A stretch of 53,313 bases of DNA, taken from positions 1 through 53,313 of the forward strand of contig NZ_AKJE01000083.1 of assembly GCF_000282495.1 (NCBI RefSeq), written 5' to 3'. Within the stretch, counting starts at the first letter, position 1. The number at the start of each line of letters is the position of its first letter. The translations under genes were made by a program, and so were the position numbers. This stretch comes from Pseudomonas sp. GM79 (lineage in GTDB: Bacteria; Pseudomonadota; Gammaproteobacteria; Pseudomonadales; Pseudomonadaceae). Shown piece after piece: positions 1 to 8,872 of this stretch. The notes beneath the pieces were generated by a model. That model was not told the DNA's origin. It saw only the letters and a list, made by a program, of their open reading frames with translations, and made no database searches.

Positions 1-111
1 GTTTTGTTTTGCCCGCAGGAAAAGAGCACTCTGGCGACAATACAAAATTGCACAGTTATTTTCGAGTCAGGACACTAGAATAGGTCCAACTTATTTGGAG
101 CCAGAGCCTTT

Positions 112-771
112 ATGCCAGATCCGGTTGACGCCCCAGGGCTGTCAGATTTACCGCTGGACGACTTGGTAGCGTGTCATGAGTGCGACTTGCTGATGCGCAA
201 GCCTGAGCTTGCTCATGGTGAGAAAGCCATCTGTGTACGCTGCGGTTATGAGCTGTATGCCCATCGACACAATGTCGTGCAGCGCAGTCTCGCCTTGGTC
301 ATTGCCGCGCTGTTGTTGTTCATCCCGGCGAACTTTTTACCCATCATGCAGCTCCATCTACTCGGACAGTCGTCGCACGATACTGTCTGGAGTGGCGTTG
401 TCGGTCTGTTCGATACCGGTATGCAGGGCGTAGCGGCAGTAGTATTCCTTTGCAGCATGGGGATTCCGCTGCTCAAGCTGCTTTGCCAGCTGTTCGTGTT
501 GCTGAGTATTCGCTTCGATATCGGACGCAGTTATGGCCTGCTGCTCTACCGCATTTATCACCATCTACGGGACTGGGGGATGCTCGAGGTTTACCTCATG
601 GGCGTACTGGTTGCGATCGTCAAATTGGCCGATATGGCGGCGATTACCGTAGGTCTTGGTCTTGTGTGCTTCATCAGTTTGTTGTTGGTTCAGGTCTGGC
701 TGGAAGTAGTGATGTCACCGCACCAGATCTGGCAGGCTCTATCAGGAGAGGATGCCCATGCGGGCGATTGA
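112..771 (+). CDS. PqiA/LetA-family inner-membrane protein, first unit
   Basis: This 219-aa protein is a single PqiA unit. It opens with a cytoplasmic zinc-ribbon-like segment holding two Cys pairs (HECDLL near residue 24 and CVRCGY near residue 42). About four hydrophobic segments follow, including the family-typical FIPANFLPIM stretch. PqiA/LetA proteins are inner-membrane partners of MCE proteins that move lipids between the envelope membranes. E. coli LetA (YebS) carries two such units in one chain; here the units are separate genes. The stop codon lies 20 bp inside the next gene, so translation is probably coupled. A TTTGGAG stretch upstream may be the ribosome site, though it sits rather far from the ATG. 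The paraquat-inducible name is historical and says nothing firm about regulation here. Confidence 0.9.
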   Translation: MPDPVDAPGLSDLPLDDLVACHECDLLMRKPELAHGEKAICVRCGYELYAHRHNVVQRSLALVIAALLLFIPANFLPIMQLHLLGQSSHDTVWSGVVGLFDTGMQGVAAVVFLCSMGIPLLKLLCQLFVLLSIRFDIGRSYGLLLYRIYHHLRDWGMLEVYLMGVLVAIVKLADMAAITVGLGLVCFISLLLVQVWLEVVMSPHQIWQALSGEDAHAGD

Positions 772-1381
772 TGCAGGCATTTTGATTTGTGCCGAATGCC
801 ACGAATTGAATAAACAGGAAGCCGATACCGACGAGCAGGTTTGCACTCGCTGCGGTGCGCTGGTTCACGCCCGCCGCCCGAACAGTCTGATGCGTACTTG
901 GGCGTTATTAATCACGGGGGCGATTCTCTACATCCCGGCCAATGTGCTACCGATCATGACCGTCAATTCCCTGGGGCAGGGCGATCCGAGCACCATTATG
1001 TCCGGTGTGATCCAGCTGGTTCAGCACGGCATGATTCCAATCGCCGCCGTGGTTTTTATCGCCAGCATTCTGGTTCCCACGTTCAAGCTGGTGGGCATCG
1101 CATTGCTGCTGTTTTCGGTGCAGCGCCGTCAGCCGCTCTCGGCACGCCAGCGCATTCTGATGTACCGCTTTATCGAGTTCATCGGCCGCTGGTCGATGCT
1201 GGATATCTTTGTAATCGCCATTCTGGTGGCGGTTGTGAATTTTGGACGGCTTGCCAGCATCGAAGCCAATCTTGGCGCCATCGCCTTCGCCAGTGTGGTG
1301 ATTCTGACGATGCTTGCCGCAGTAACTTTCGATCCCCGACTGATTTGGGATAACACGGAGTCGGACGACGACCATGACTGA
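752..1381 (+). CDS. PqiA/LetA-family inner-membrane protein, second unit
   Basis: This is a second 209-aa single-unit PqiA protein with the same plan as its neighbour: Cys pairs ICAEC and CTRCG at the N-terminus, then about four membrane segments with YIPANVLPIMTV. It begins 20 bp before the upstream gene ends and itself overlaps the MCE gene by 8 bp, so the three genes form one tight operon. The sequence differs clearly from the first unit, so this is an old split or duplication and not a recent copy. I infer that the two units assemble together to replace the single two-unit LetA or PqiA chain of enterobacteria. Confidence 0.9.
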   Translation: MPMRAIDAGILICAECHELNKQEADTDEQVCTRCGALVHARRPNSLMRTWALLITGAILYIPANVLPIMTVNSLGQGDPSTIMSGVIQLVQHGMIPIAAVVFIASILVPTFKLVGIALLLFSVQRRQPLSARQRILMYRFIEFIGRWSMLDIFVIAILVAVVNFGRLASIEANLGAIAFASVVILTMLAAVTFDPRLIWDNTESDDDHD

Positions 1382-3677
1382 TTTGCCTAAAGCGAAAACC
1401 CGACCGGCCTCGAACTGGTCAGCTATTTGGGTGTTGCCCCTGATCGCCTTGATCATCGGCGGCTGGCTCGGCTGGCGTGCCTACAGCGAGACGGGCATCG
1501 AGATTCAGGTGCGCTTCGAAAGCGGCGAAGGCATTCAGGCCAACAAGACCGAAGTTGTCTACAAAGGCATGTCGGTCGGCAAGGTGAAAGCCCTCAAACT
1601 CGATGACGAAGGCAGCTCCAAAGGAGTGATCGCTACCATCGAGATGAACAAGGACGTGGAGCAATACCTCAAGACCAGCACGCGGTTCTGGCTGGTCAAA
1701 CCGAGTGTGAGTCTGGCCGGTATCACGGGCCTGGAGACGCTGGTCTCGGGTAACTATGTGGCCGTTAGCCCAGGCGAAGGCGAGCCGACCCGCAAGTTCA
1801 AAGCCCTGGCCCAGGAGCCTCCGCTATCGGACGCGCAACCCGGCCTGCACTTGACCATCAAGGCTGATCGCCTCGGCTCGCTGAATCGCGGCAGCCCGGT
1901 GTTCTACAAGCAGATTCAGGTCGGTCAGATCAAAAGCTATGTGCTGTCCGCAGACCAAAGCACTGTCGAACTCAAAGTCTTCATTGAGCCGACCTACGCC
2001 AGCCTGGTGCGTAAACACACGCGTTTCTGGAATGCCAGCGGCATCAGTATCGACGCCAACCTTTCTGGTGTAAAAGTACGTAGCGAGTCCCTCGCCAGCA
2101 TCGTCGCTGGTGGTATTGCATTTGCCACTCCGGAAAATCGCAAGGACAGCCCGCCTACCGATCCAAGCCTGCCGTTCCGTCTCTATGAGGATTTCGATGC
2201 GGCTGCAGCCGGTATTCGGGTCAAGGTCAAACTCAGCGATTTCGAAGGCCTGCAGTCCGGTCGTACGCCGGTGATGTACAAAGGCATCCAGGTCGGCAAT
2301 TTAAAAACGCTCAAGGTCGATCCGGACCTGTCCAGTGCGACCGCCGAGTTGACGCTCGATCCGCTGGCCGAGGACTATCTGGTTACCGGCACTCAGTTCT
2401 GGGTGGTAAAACCATCGATTTCGCTCGCCGGTATTACAGGCCTGGAAGCGCTGGTCAAAGGTAACTACATCGCTGTGCGCCCAGGCGACAAGGGCGGTGC
2501 GCCGCAGCGCGAGTTCGAAGCCCGGCCCAAGGCGCCGCCGCTGGACCTGCGTTCGCCAGGCCTGCATTTGGTGTTGTTCACCGAAAACCTGGGGTCTCTG
2601 GAAGTCGGCAGTCCGATTCTCTACAAACAGGTCAAGGTCGGTTCGGTTCAAAGCTATCAATTCTCCCGCACCAAAAAGCAGCTGGTGATCGGGGTGCATA
2701 TCGAGAAGGAATACGAAGGGCTGGTCAACGCCTCGACGCGTTTCTGGAATGCCAGCGGCATTACGCTCACCGGTGGATTAACCGGCGGCATCCAGGTCAA
2801 AAGTGAGTCGTTGCAGAGCCTGATGGCCGGTGGCATCGCCTTCGAAACCCCGGAAGCCAAAGCGCCGTTGCAAAAGCGTATTCCGCGTTTCCGCCTGCAT
2901 GCCAACCATGATGAGGCAACGCAGAGAGGCACGGTGGTGACGATCAAAGTCGATCGCGCCGATGGCCTGCGCAATGGCACGCCGGTTCGATTCAAAGGCC
3001 TGGACGTTGGCAAGATTGAGGACGTCGACCTCAGTGATGACCTTCAATCAGTACTGCTGACCGCGCGGATCACCGAAGTGCCGGAGCGTATCGCTCGGGT
3101 CGGCAGTCAGTTCTGGGTGGTTAAACCTGAGCTCGGTCTGATTAAAACCTCGAACCTCGACACTTTGGTCACCGGGCAATACATCGAAGTACAACCGGCG
3201 CCGAAGAACCTCGGCCCACAGAAGACTTTCGTGGCCTTGACCAATCCTCCGGAAATCGCCAAGGAAGAGGCTGGTTTAAGCCTGGTGTTGAGCGCTGCTC
3301 GCCGGGGTTCGCTGAAGGCAGGCGTCCCCGTTACCTATCGCGAAATCACGGTAGGCAAGGTGACCGGCTATGAACTGGGCCAGACGGCTGATCGTGTGTT
3401 GGTGCACATCCTGATCGAACCGAAGTATGCGCCGCTGGTGCGCAGTGGCACGCGGTTCTGGAACACCAGTGGTTTTGGTTTTGACTACGGCTTGTTCAAA
3501 GGCGCGACAATACGCACCGAATCGCTGGAGACGCTGGTCCAGGGCGGCATTGCGTTTGCTACACCGGATGGCGACCGCATGGGCGTTCCGGCGCGGCCCG
3601 AGCAAACATTCCCGCTGTTCGACCAGTTCGAAGATGAGTGGCTGACCTGGGCGCCGAAGATTTCTCTCGGTAAGTAA
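1374..3677 (+). CDS. PqiB/LetB-family MCE lipid-transport protein with six MCE domains
   Basis: This 767-aa protein has an N-terminal membrane anchor at about residues 17-36 and then six consecutive MCE domains of roughly 95 residues, starting near 42, 157, 278, 393, 513 and 628. Each carries the recurring pattern of a [YF]K-x(4)-VG loop followed by TRFW or TQFW. Odd domains end in LETLV.GNYV-like segments and even ones in ESL..LVAGGIAF-like segments, so the protein looks like three tandem copies of a two-domain module. E. coli PqiB has three MCE domains and LetB seven; both stack as hexameric rings into a periplasm-spanning tunnel for lipids. Six domains make this protein more LetB-like. No PqiC lipoprotein gene follows, which also favours the Let type. 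Confidence 0.92.
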   Translation: MTDLPKAKTRPASNWSAIWVLPLIALIIGGWLGWRAYSETGIEIQVRFESGEGIQANKTEVVYKGMSVGKVKALKLDDEGSSKGVIATIEMNKDVEQYLKTSTRFWLVKPSVSLAGITGLETLVSGNYVAVSPGEGEPTRKFKALAQEPPLSDAQPGLHLTIKADRLGSLNRGSPVFYKQIQVGQIKSYVLSADQSTVELKVFIEPTYASLVRKHTRFWNASGISIDANLSGVKVRSESLASIVAGGIAFATPENRKDSPPTDPSLPFRLYEDFDAAAAGIRVKVKLSDFEGLQSGRTPVMYKGIQVGNLKTLKVDPDLSSATAELTLDPLAEDYLVTGTQFWVVKPSISLAGITGLEALVKGNYIAVRPGDKGGAPQREFEARPKAPPLDLRSPGLHLVLFTENLGSLEVGSPILYKQVKVGSVQSYQFSRTKKQLVIGVHIEKEYEGLVNASTRFWNASGITLTGGLTGGIQVKSESLQSLMAGGIAFETPEAKAPLQKRIPRFRLHANHDEATQRGTVVTIKVDRADGLRNGTPVRFKGLDVGKIEDVDLSDDLQSVLLTARITEVPERIARVGSQFWVVKPELGLIKTSNLDTLVTGQYIEVQPAPKNLGPQKTFVALTNPPEIAKEEAGLSLVLSAARRGSLKAGVPVTYREITVGKVTGYELGQTADRVLVHILIEPKYAPLVRSGTRFWNTSGFGFDYGLFKGATIRTESLETLVQGGIAFATPDGDRMGVPARPEQTFPLFDQFEDEWLTWAPKISLGK

Positions 3678-3706
3678 TTCAGGTTGATTGGGCGTCTGAG
3701 AAGACG

Positions 3707-3802
3707 CCTTCGCGGGCAAGCCCGCTCCCACAGTGATCGGGTGGCGTACCCAAAATCCGGGTTCAATACAAAACCCTGTGGGAGCGGGCTTGCCCGCGAA
3801 GA
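3707..3802. repeat. REP inverted pair
   Basis: Two copies of a REP core (GCGGGCAAGCCCGCTCCCAC) lie at about 3709-3733 and, inverted, at about 3776-3800. Together they could form a long hairpin in the transcript after the MCE gene. The same core recurs at 44105-44169 and, with one base change, at 36139-36229. Such pairs are typical dispersed intergenic repeats of fluorescent pseudomonads. Confidence 0.9.
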
Positions 3803-3845
3803 GGCCCTCAAGTTCACCCAAAATTTTAGGAATGTACCCAAAAAC

Positions 3846-3882
3846 AAAAAGGCCGTGATCCATTTGGATCGCGGCCTTTTTT
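3846..3882. terminator. Bidirectional rho-independent terminator
   Basis: An 11-bp stem (one mismatch) starting GGCCGTGATCC, with a 4-nt loop at 3851-3876, is flanked by A-run on the left and T-run on the right. It can therefore end both the PqiA/MCE operon on the plus strand and mksB on the minus strand, whose stop lies at 3900. Confidence 0.88.
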
Positions 3883-3899
3883 ATGCTTCGGTTTAAGCG

Positions 3900-6740
3900 T
3901 CAGACCGCATCCAGCTCTGGCTCATCAGCTTGTACAACAACGGTTGCCTTCACTTCATCGTGGCGACGAATGTACTTCCAGTCCGCCTCGTCGATGTAAA
4001 TGCCGTTCGGGCCGCTGCCGCCTTCCAGATCGATGGCGACACTGGCGCAAACTTGCGGCTTCACACTCGCCAGAATCGGCACGAAGCCCAATTGCAGGCT
4101 GGTTTCCAGCAGTGCTGCCTGGTTCTTCTCGTCGATGTCCGCCGCTTCGTCGAGGTAGTACGGCAGGCGTACGCGACCGGCCTGGTCGCGGTCCATCAAG
4201 TGCAGCAACAAGTACATGTTGGTCAGTGCCTTGATGGTCATGGTGGTGCCGTTGGACGCCGCGCCGTCGATGTCGGTGTGGATCACCGGCTGACCGTTGA
4301 CCTTGGTGATCTCGAACGCCAGCTCGAACAGATCCTTGAGGCCGAGCTGGTTGTGGTTTGCCGCCACCAGCCGCGCCAGGTATTCCTTGGCCTCTTCGTT
4401 CTTGTTGTCTTGATCGGCGCTTTGGCTCAGGTCGAAGACGGAAAGGGTTTCACCTTCTTCGTACTGACCGGCGCTGTGGATGATCTGGTCAATGTGCTTG
4501 AGCGCTTCCTTGTTCGGCGCGAGCACGATGCGGAAGCTTTGCAGGTTGGAGACCTGACGCTTGTTGATCTCGCGGTTGAACAGCGCCAGTTGATGTTCGA
4601 GGCTGTCATAGTCGCTGCGAATGTTACGCAGGGTCCGGGCGATGTCGGTGACGGCTGCACGACGGGCCTTGCCGAGAGTCAGGGCTTCGTCGGTGCGGTG
4701 TGCGTACGCGTTGATCAGCAGTTGCAGGCGACGCTCCATATCGTCTTCGCTGTCGAACTTGGCCACGCCCTTGAGGCGAACCTGAGCATAGAGCGCGTCG
4801 ATCTGCCCGTCGCTGCGCAGCAGGCCTTGCCAGCTGTCCTGATAGTCGTTGAGCAACGGCAACAGGTTGTCCATGGAGTCGTCGACCGGGTCCATGAACG
4901 GCGTGCCGAATGGCAGGTCCGCCGGCAACAGCTGACGGCGGCGCAGGGCGTCGTCGAGGGTGCGTTGCTTGGCTTCCATGTCGCCGATCTGCCGCCCGAC
5001 CAGTTGCAGCTTGGCCGACAGTTGCTGGACGCGCTCGGTGAAGGCATCGCTGGAACGCTTCAATTCGTCCTGAGCAGCTTCCATCTGCGCCAACTGCTCA
5101 AGCTTGTCGCCTTCCTCGGCGCTCAGGGTTTGCGCGCGGCGGAAATCTTCCAGGGCTTTCTGCGCATCCAGCACTTGCTGGTACAGCGCTTCAGTCTGGG
5201 TCTTGCTGGCCGCGCGGTCGGCTGCCACGGCAGCTTGAGTTTTCAGCTGCTTGAGTTCTTTTTCCAGGCGGTCTTTCTGATCGCGCAGCGCTGCGCGGTC
5301 AGCCAGGGCTTGCAGCGCTGGTGGCTCGATGTGCGAGATGTCGATGGACAGGCCCGGCACTTCGAAACGCTCGCCTTTGAAACCATCGAGGATCAGCTCC
5401 AAGGATTTGACCCACTGACCGTCCTCGTCCAGCGTAATGCCATGTTCACCCAGTGGCAGGCTGAACAACGCGCTGTTGAACAGGCGCATCAGGCGCTCGA
5501 CGTCCTGCTGCGAAAACTCTTCGCGCAGGCGGGCGTAGCTGTTGTTGTCGGCGTGGTCGAGTTGCTGCTTAACCGATTTGAGGCGTTTTTCCAGATCCCG
5601 CAGACGCTCTTCTAGGTCTTCGGCACTGAACTGCCGCGACTGGGCCAGTGCACCGGCCAGTTCGTCGTGCGCGTCTTTGGCGGCGAGCAGTTGCTGCTCG
5701 AGGACTTTGACGTCATCGACCAGCGCGAAGCGATGCTTGAGCACCGACAATTCGCCGAGCCAGCGCTGGATGCCGGTGATTTCCCGCTCCAGACGCATCA
5801 GCTCCTGAGTGCCGCCGCGTTGATCGTTTTGCAGCGCGTCCTGCTCGTTGCGGTAGTGCTCGGCCTGAATCGTCAGCTCTTCCTTGCGCGCACTGGCGTA
5901 GTCCGACCAGGTGCCGAGCAGGGAGTCGAGCAGCGGCGACAGGCGATGCAGTTTGCCGCGCAGGATATTGCGCTGGGCCACGCCTGCGGCCAGCGCTTCA
6001 ACCAGCGGGCCGGCGGTAACCAGCGAGTTGTAGTCCTGCTCCATGCGACGAACATCGCGGAAGGCTTCTTCGCACGCGGCGATGTAGTCGACGCTGCCGG
6101 AACGCAGGCTGTGTTCGAAGGCATCGAGGAACAACTGCTTGAGTTTGGCCGCGGTGATTTCGCGCATGTGCAGCAAGTTGATGAACAGGGCGCGGAAGGT
6201 CTTCAGGCTCTGCTCGCTGGTGGAGCGCAGCGGGATCAGCGTCAGGTCCAGCGGAATCGAGGTGTGACCGCCCACCAACAAACGACGCAGTTCATCCGGC
6301 TTGAGTTCATAGGCTTTCAGGCCTTCGCGCTCAAGGTTGGTGAACAGCTCTTTCTGCCGCAGGCAGGTGTCGTCTTTCTGGTAATGGGCCAGATCGAGTT
6401 TGCCGGCGTAGGCAAAGAACTGGTGACCGAAACCGCCGCCCGGGCCGCGTCCGACCACGCCGATTACGTGCGGGCCGTGGGGCAGGGAGACTTCCACCAG
6501 GATGTAACTGGTGTCCGAGGCGAAGTAGAAGCGCCGGGATTGTTCCAGGCTGTACTTGCCGAAACTCATGTCCGACATGCGCGCCAGAATCGGGAACTGC
6601 AAGGCGTTGATCGATGCGGATTTACCGAGGTTGTTCGCGCCGTAAACCGACAGCGGTTCTTCCAGCGGGAACAGGCCGAGGCTGTAACCGGCGGTGTTCA
6701 AAAGGGCAAAGCGGCGAATGCCGTAGCGTTCCTTGCTCAT
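3900..6740 (-). CDS. mksB: MksB, SMC-like ATPase of the MksBEF condensin
   Basis: This 946-aa protein is an SMC-type ATPase. The Walker A motif lies near residues 33-43 (YGANNLGKSAS). A long charged coiled-coil middle, rich in Glu, Leu, Lys and Gln, spans about 290-720. The C-terminal ATPase half holds the signature NGTTMT and the Walker B stretch LPYYLDEAADID. It is much shorter than E. coli MukB (about 1,480 aa), as is usual for MksB. In P. aeruginosa MksBEF contributes to chromosome organisation beside the SMC-ScpAB condensin. Related MksB/JetC proteins act in Wadjet plasmid defence with the nuclease JetD/MksG. The ATG overlaps the mksE stop by 4 bp (ATGA), so the subunits are translationally coupled. 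No jetD follows. Confidence 0.93.
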   Translation of the reverse strand: MSKERYGIRRFALLNTAGYSLGLFPLEEPLSVYGANNLGKSASINALQFPILARMSDMSFGKYSLEQSRRFYFASDTSYILVEVSLPHGPHVIGVVGRGPGGGFGHQFFAYAGKLDLAHYQKDDTCLRQKELFTNLEREGLKAYELKPDELRRLLVGGHTSIPLDLTLIPLRSTSEQSLKTFRALFINLLHMREITAAKLKQLFLDAFEHSLRSGSVDYIAACEEAFRDVRRMEQDYNSLVTAGPLVEALAAGVAQRNILRGKLHRLSPLLDSLLGTWSDYASARKEELTIQAEHYRNEQDALQNDQRGGTQELMRLEREITGIQRWLGELSVLKHRFALVDDVKVLEQQLLAAKDAHDELAGALAQSRQFSAEDLEERLRDLEKRLKSVKQQLDHADNNSYARLREEFSQQDVERLMRLFNSALFSLPLGEHGITLDEDGQWVKSLELILDGFKGERFEVPGLSIDISHIEPPALQALADRAALRDQKDRLEKELKQLKTQAAVAADRAASKTQTEALYQQVLDAQKALEDFRRAQTLSAEEGDKLEQLAQMEAAQDELKRSSDAFTERVQQLSAKLQLVGRQIGDMEAKQRTLDDALRRRQLLPADLPFGTPFMDPVDDSMDNLLPLLNDYQDSWQGLLRSDGQIDALYAQVRLKGVAKFDSEDDMERRLQLLINAYAHRTDEALTLGKARRAAVTDIARTLRNIRSDYDSLEHQLALFNREINKRQVSNLQSFRIVLAPNKEALKHIDQIIHSAGQYEEGETLSVFDLSQSADQDNKNEEAKEYLARLVAANHNQLGLKDLFELAFEITKVNGQPVIHTDIDGAASNGTTMTIKALTNMYLLLHLMDRDQAGRVRLPYYLDEAADIDEKNQAALLETSLQLGFVPILASVKPQVCASVAIDLEGGSGPNGIYIDEADWKYIRRHDEVKATVVVQADEPELDAV

Positions 6741-7438
6741 GCGTCGGTCTCCTGTTCTTCGGCAATGGCGCGGGCCATGGCGTCTTCTTCGCTTTCTTCA
6801 GCGAAGTCACTCAGATCCAGCGGGTCGTCTGTTTGCAGCAGCTTCTCGTCGCTGTCGTCATCGATAAGCACCGGGACCGGCAATGGCAACACGCTGTGCA
6901 GGCTGGCCGCCAGATCGCGGTCCTGCTGAACCGACAGGCAGACGTCGAGGAAACGGTGCATCGGTGGCAGGAAACGATAGATACCGGGCTCTTCGCTGGC
7001 GAAACCGAGCTGGGTCATGCGGCGCATGATCTTTTCTTCCAGTTCGTCCTGAGTCTGGACCTCGGCCTGGATGAACAGGTCGCGGTACTTTTCCAGAAGC
7101 GATGGCAGTTCATCACGACCGAGACTGCCGCCGTCGAGCACGGAGATCGGGTCGCGGCCCTGGTCGGCCAGATGCTCGACGAGGATGAAGGTGAACAGCG
7201 CCAGACGTTGCGCGGTCTTGTTTACTGCCGCCGCAGCCAGGTCCGGAACGAAGTAATAGAAACCACGGGTGTCGCAGACCAGTTCAAAGCCCAGCGCCTT
7301 GAACAACGTACGGTACTGGTCCTGGAAGTTCGACAGTTGCGCGTACAGCTCCGGATCGCGGCGGCTGACGTGGTAGCCCTTGAACAGCTCGCGAAAGATC
7401 GGCGCCAGCTGGGACAGTTCGTTTAGATCAAGATGCAT
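6737..7438 (-). CDS. mksE: MksE, accessory (KITE-type) subunit of MksBEF
   Basis: This 233-aa acidic protein sits between the kleisin and the ATPase genes, exactly where MukE and MksE lie. It has the expected size and winged-helix-like character (for example PIFRELFKGYHVSRRDPELY at the start), with a very acidic tail. MksE dimers bind the MksF kleisin and regulate the MksB ATPase. The gene overlaps mksF by 11 bp and mksB by 4 bp. I assign it from position, length and general sequence character, since the family has few invariant residues. Confidence 0.88.
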   Translation of the reverse strand: MHLDLNELSQLAPIFRELFKGYHVSRRDPELYAQLSNFQDQYRTLFKALGFELVCDTRGFYYFVPDLAAAAVNKTAQRLALFTFILVEHLADQGRDPISVLDGGSLGRDELPSLLEKYRDLFIQAEVQTQDELEEKIMRRMTQLGFASEEPGIYRFLPPMHRFLDVCLSVQQDRDLAASLHSVLPLPVPVLIDDDSDEKLLQTDDPLDLSDFAEESEEDAMARAIAEEQETDA

Positions 7439-8705
7439 ATGGGGTGCTCGCAGAATCCTCGGCGGCGGTGTCGCCGGCCGAGAGCAGGGCGAAGGAGCGC
7501 AGGCTGACCTGGTGCTCGTGAGTGTGGTAATCGCGGCGTTCCAGACGCTCGCGTTTGAAGCGTTTTTCCCGCGACAGGCGCGAGAACCAGTAGAGCAATT
7601 CGTCGGTGGCGCCGTCCGGCTCCTGCTCCAGCAGCCAGGTCATCAGGTCCGGCATCGGCAGGGCGTCTTCGCAGCGTTCGAGCATTTCCCGAACCGTGCG
7701 TGGCGCGCGCGGGGCTTCACCTTTCTGGGTCTTGTGCGCCTTGGGGAAACGCGCCGGTTTGGGTTCGAAACGGGCCAAGGCGTACACGTAGGCTTCGACT
7801 TGACTGGCGCTCCCGAGGAAGGTGCTTTGCGGTCGGGTGAACATCGGCATCGCGGCTTGCGGTACCGCATCGATGCCTTTACGACGAATGGCCGACAAGG
7901 CTAGCGCCGCGCCACGGGTCACGGCGTTGTGCCGGCGGGCTTCTTCACGCAGCGGCAGCAGCAGTTCACGGGCATGACGCAGCGTCAGTTGGGCGCTGGT
8001 CTGCATTTCGAGGATGCGCGCGTGGGTGCGCAGCAGCATGTCGTCGTCGACCAGATGGCCGAGGCGCTGCTGTTCGGAGAGCATCTTCAGCAAGACCGTT
8101 TCGACCTTGCGCACGCCTTGTTCGAAGGCGCCGTCGGCATTCACCAGTTCAATCATCGGCTCGACGTATTCGTCCCAGGTCGCCAGCACTTCAGCGTAGC
8201 GCTGACGCAGCGGGATCTGCCGATCGCTGGTTTTCGCCCGTTCGGCGACGGCCACCAACGCCTGTTCGTCGTTGTCGAGTTTTTTCAGCACATCGCGCAC
8301 GCGCATGTCGAGCAGACGCAACTGGCGCGCCAGATCATTGCCGTCGCGAATGTCGAAGGCGTCCTGAATGTAACCGGCCAGGCGCTCGAGATGGCGCAAA
8401 TAGGCTTCGATTTCCAGGCACAGGCCCAGACGGTGCTCACGGCGCAGGTAAGCGAGGAAATCGTGGATCTGCGCGTTGAGCTCGAAACGGTTCGGGCTTT
8501 TCGCCACGGGAACCAGAATGTCGAGGCGGATCCACACGTCCAGCAGGCTGGTGATGTCCTGCGGCGTACTGTCGAGTTGCTGGGCGGCCAGTTGCGTGCG
8601 CAGTTCGTTGAGGCTCAGGGTGCCTTGGTCGAAGTGCTCGCACAGTGGCTCCAGAAGTGCCCAGTGTTCAGCGAGGGCGCGCAAGACGCGCTTGGGTTCG
8701 ATCAT
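7428..8705 (-). CDS. mksF: MksF, kleisin subunit of MksBEF
   Basis: This is the first gene of the condensin operon and encodes the 425-aa kleisin that bridges the MksB heads and binds MksE. The N-terminal half reads as a winged-helix and helical region (RVLRALAEHWALLEPLCEHF), the middle is helical (DNDEQALVAVAERAKTSDRQ), and the C-terminus holds basic helices (SRLSREKRFKRERLERRDYH). I chose the ATG at 8705 (MIEPKRV) because it gives the size I recall for the family. A frame open 22 codons further upstream, to 8771, cannot be excluded, and neither start has a strong ribosome site. The 167-bp gap to the divergent holD-like gene must contain both promoters. Confidence 0.88.
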   Translation of the reverse strand: MIEPKRVLRALAEHWALLEPLCEHFDQGTLSLNELRTQLAAQQLDSTPQDITSLLDVWIRLDILVPVAKSPNRFELNAQIHDFLAYLRREHRLGLCLEIEAYLRHLERLAGYIQDAFDIRDGNDLARQLRLLDMRVRDVLKKLDNDEQALVAVAERAKTSDRQIPLRQRYAEVLATWDEYVEPMIELVNADGAFEQGVRKVETVLLKMLSEQQRLGHLVDDDMLLRTHARILEMQTSAQLTLRHARELLLPLREEARRHNAVTRGAALALSAIRRKGIDAVPQAAMPMFTRPQSTFLGSASQVEAYVYALARFEPKPARFPKAHKTQKGEAPRAPRTVREMLERCEDALPMPDLMTWLLEQEPDGATDELLYWFSRLSREKRFKRERLERRDYHTHEHQVSLRSFALLSAGDTAAEDSASTPYAS

Positions 8706-8851
8706 CGGAATGGCCGGCTGGTTGGCGATTAAAAGTCGCGATTGTACTGCATCACGCCCGTTGCGATTCACTCTCGGGACGGACAGTTGGCTTTCTATCG
8801 ATCAAGCGTGGGCGATCTTGAGCGAAGGGCGGTAGAATCACCGCACTTTAG

Positions 8852-8860
8852 TTATCCACA
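8852..8860 (+). promoter_or_regulatory. Consensus DnaA box (TTATCCACA)
   Basis: A perfect copy of the high-affinity DnaA 9-mer lies 12 bp before the TTG proposed as start of the holD-like gene, in the divergent gap shared with mksF. A -10-like TAGAAT at 8833-8838 would put the box just inside the transcript. That DnaA binds here is inference; a single exact 9-mer could also occur by chance in a window this size. Confidence 0.5.
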
Positions 8861-8872
8861 AGTGGCCGACCT

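Noticed and set aside
3678..3899. A PqiC-type lipoprotein gene after the MCE gene
   Set aside because: The space holds only the REP pair and a terminator; no lipobox-containing frame is present.
3930..5615. Long plus-strand open frame (561 codons) opposite mksB
   Set aside because: It is antisense to the coiled-coil part of mksB. High-GC coding strands leave such frames open, and the translation shows Val/Gln/Leu-rich sequence without a domain.
5667..6929. Plus-strand open frame (420 codons) across mksB and mksE
   Set aside because: Antisense to two recognised overlapping genes, no ribosome site, no family sequence.
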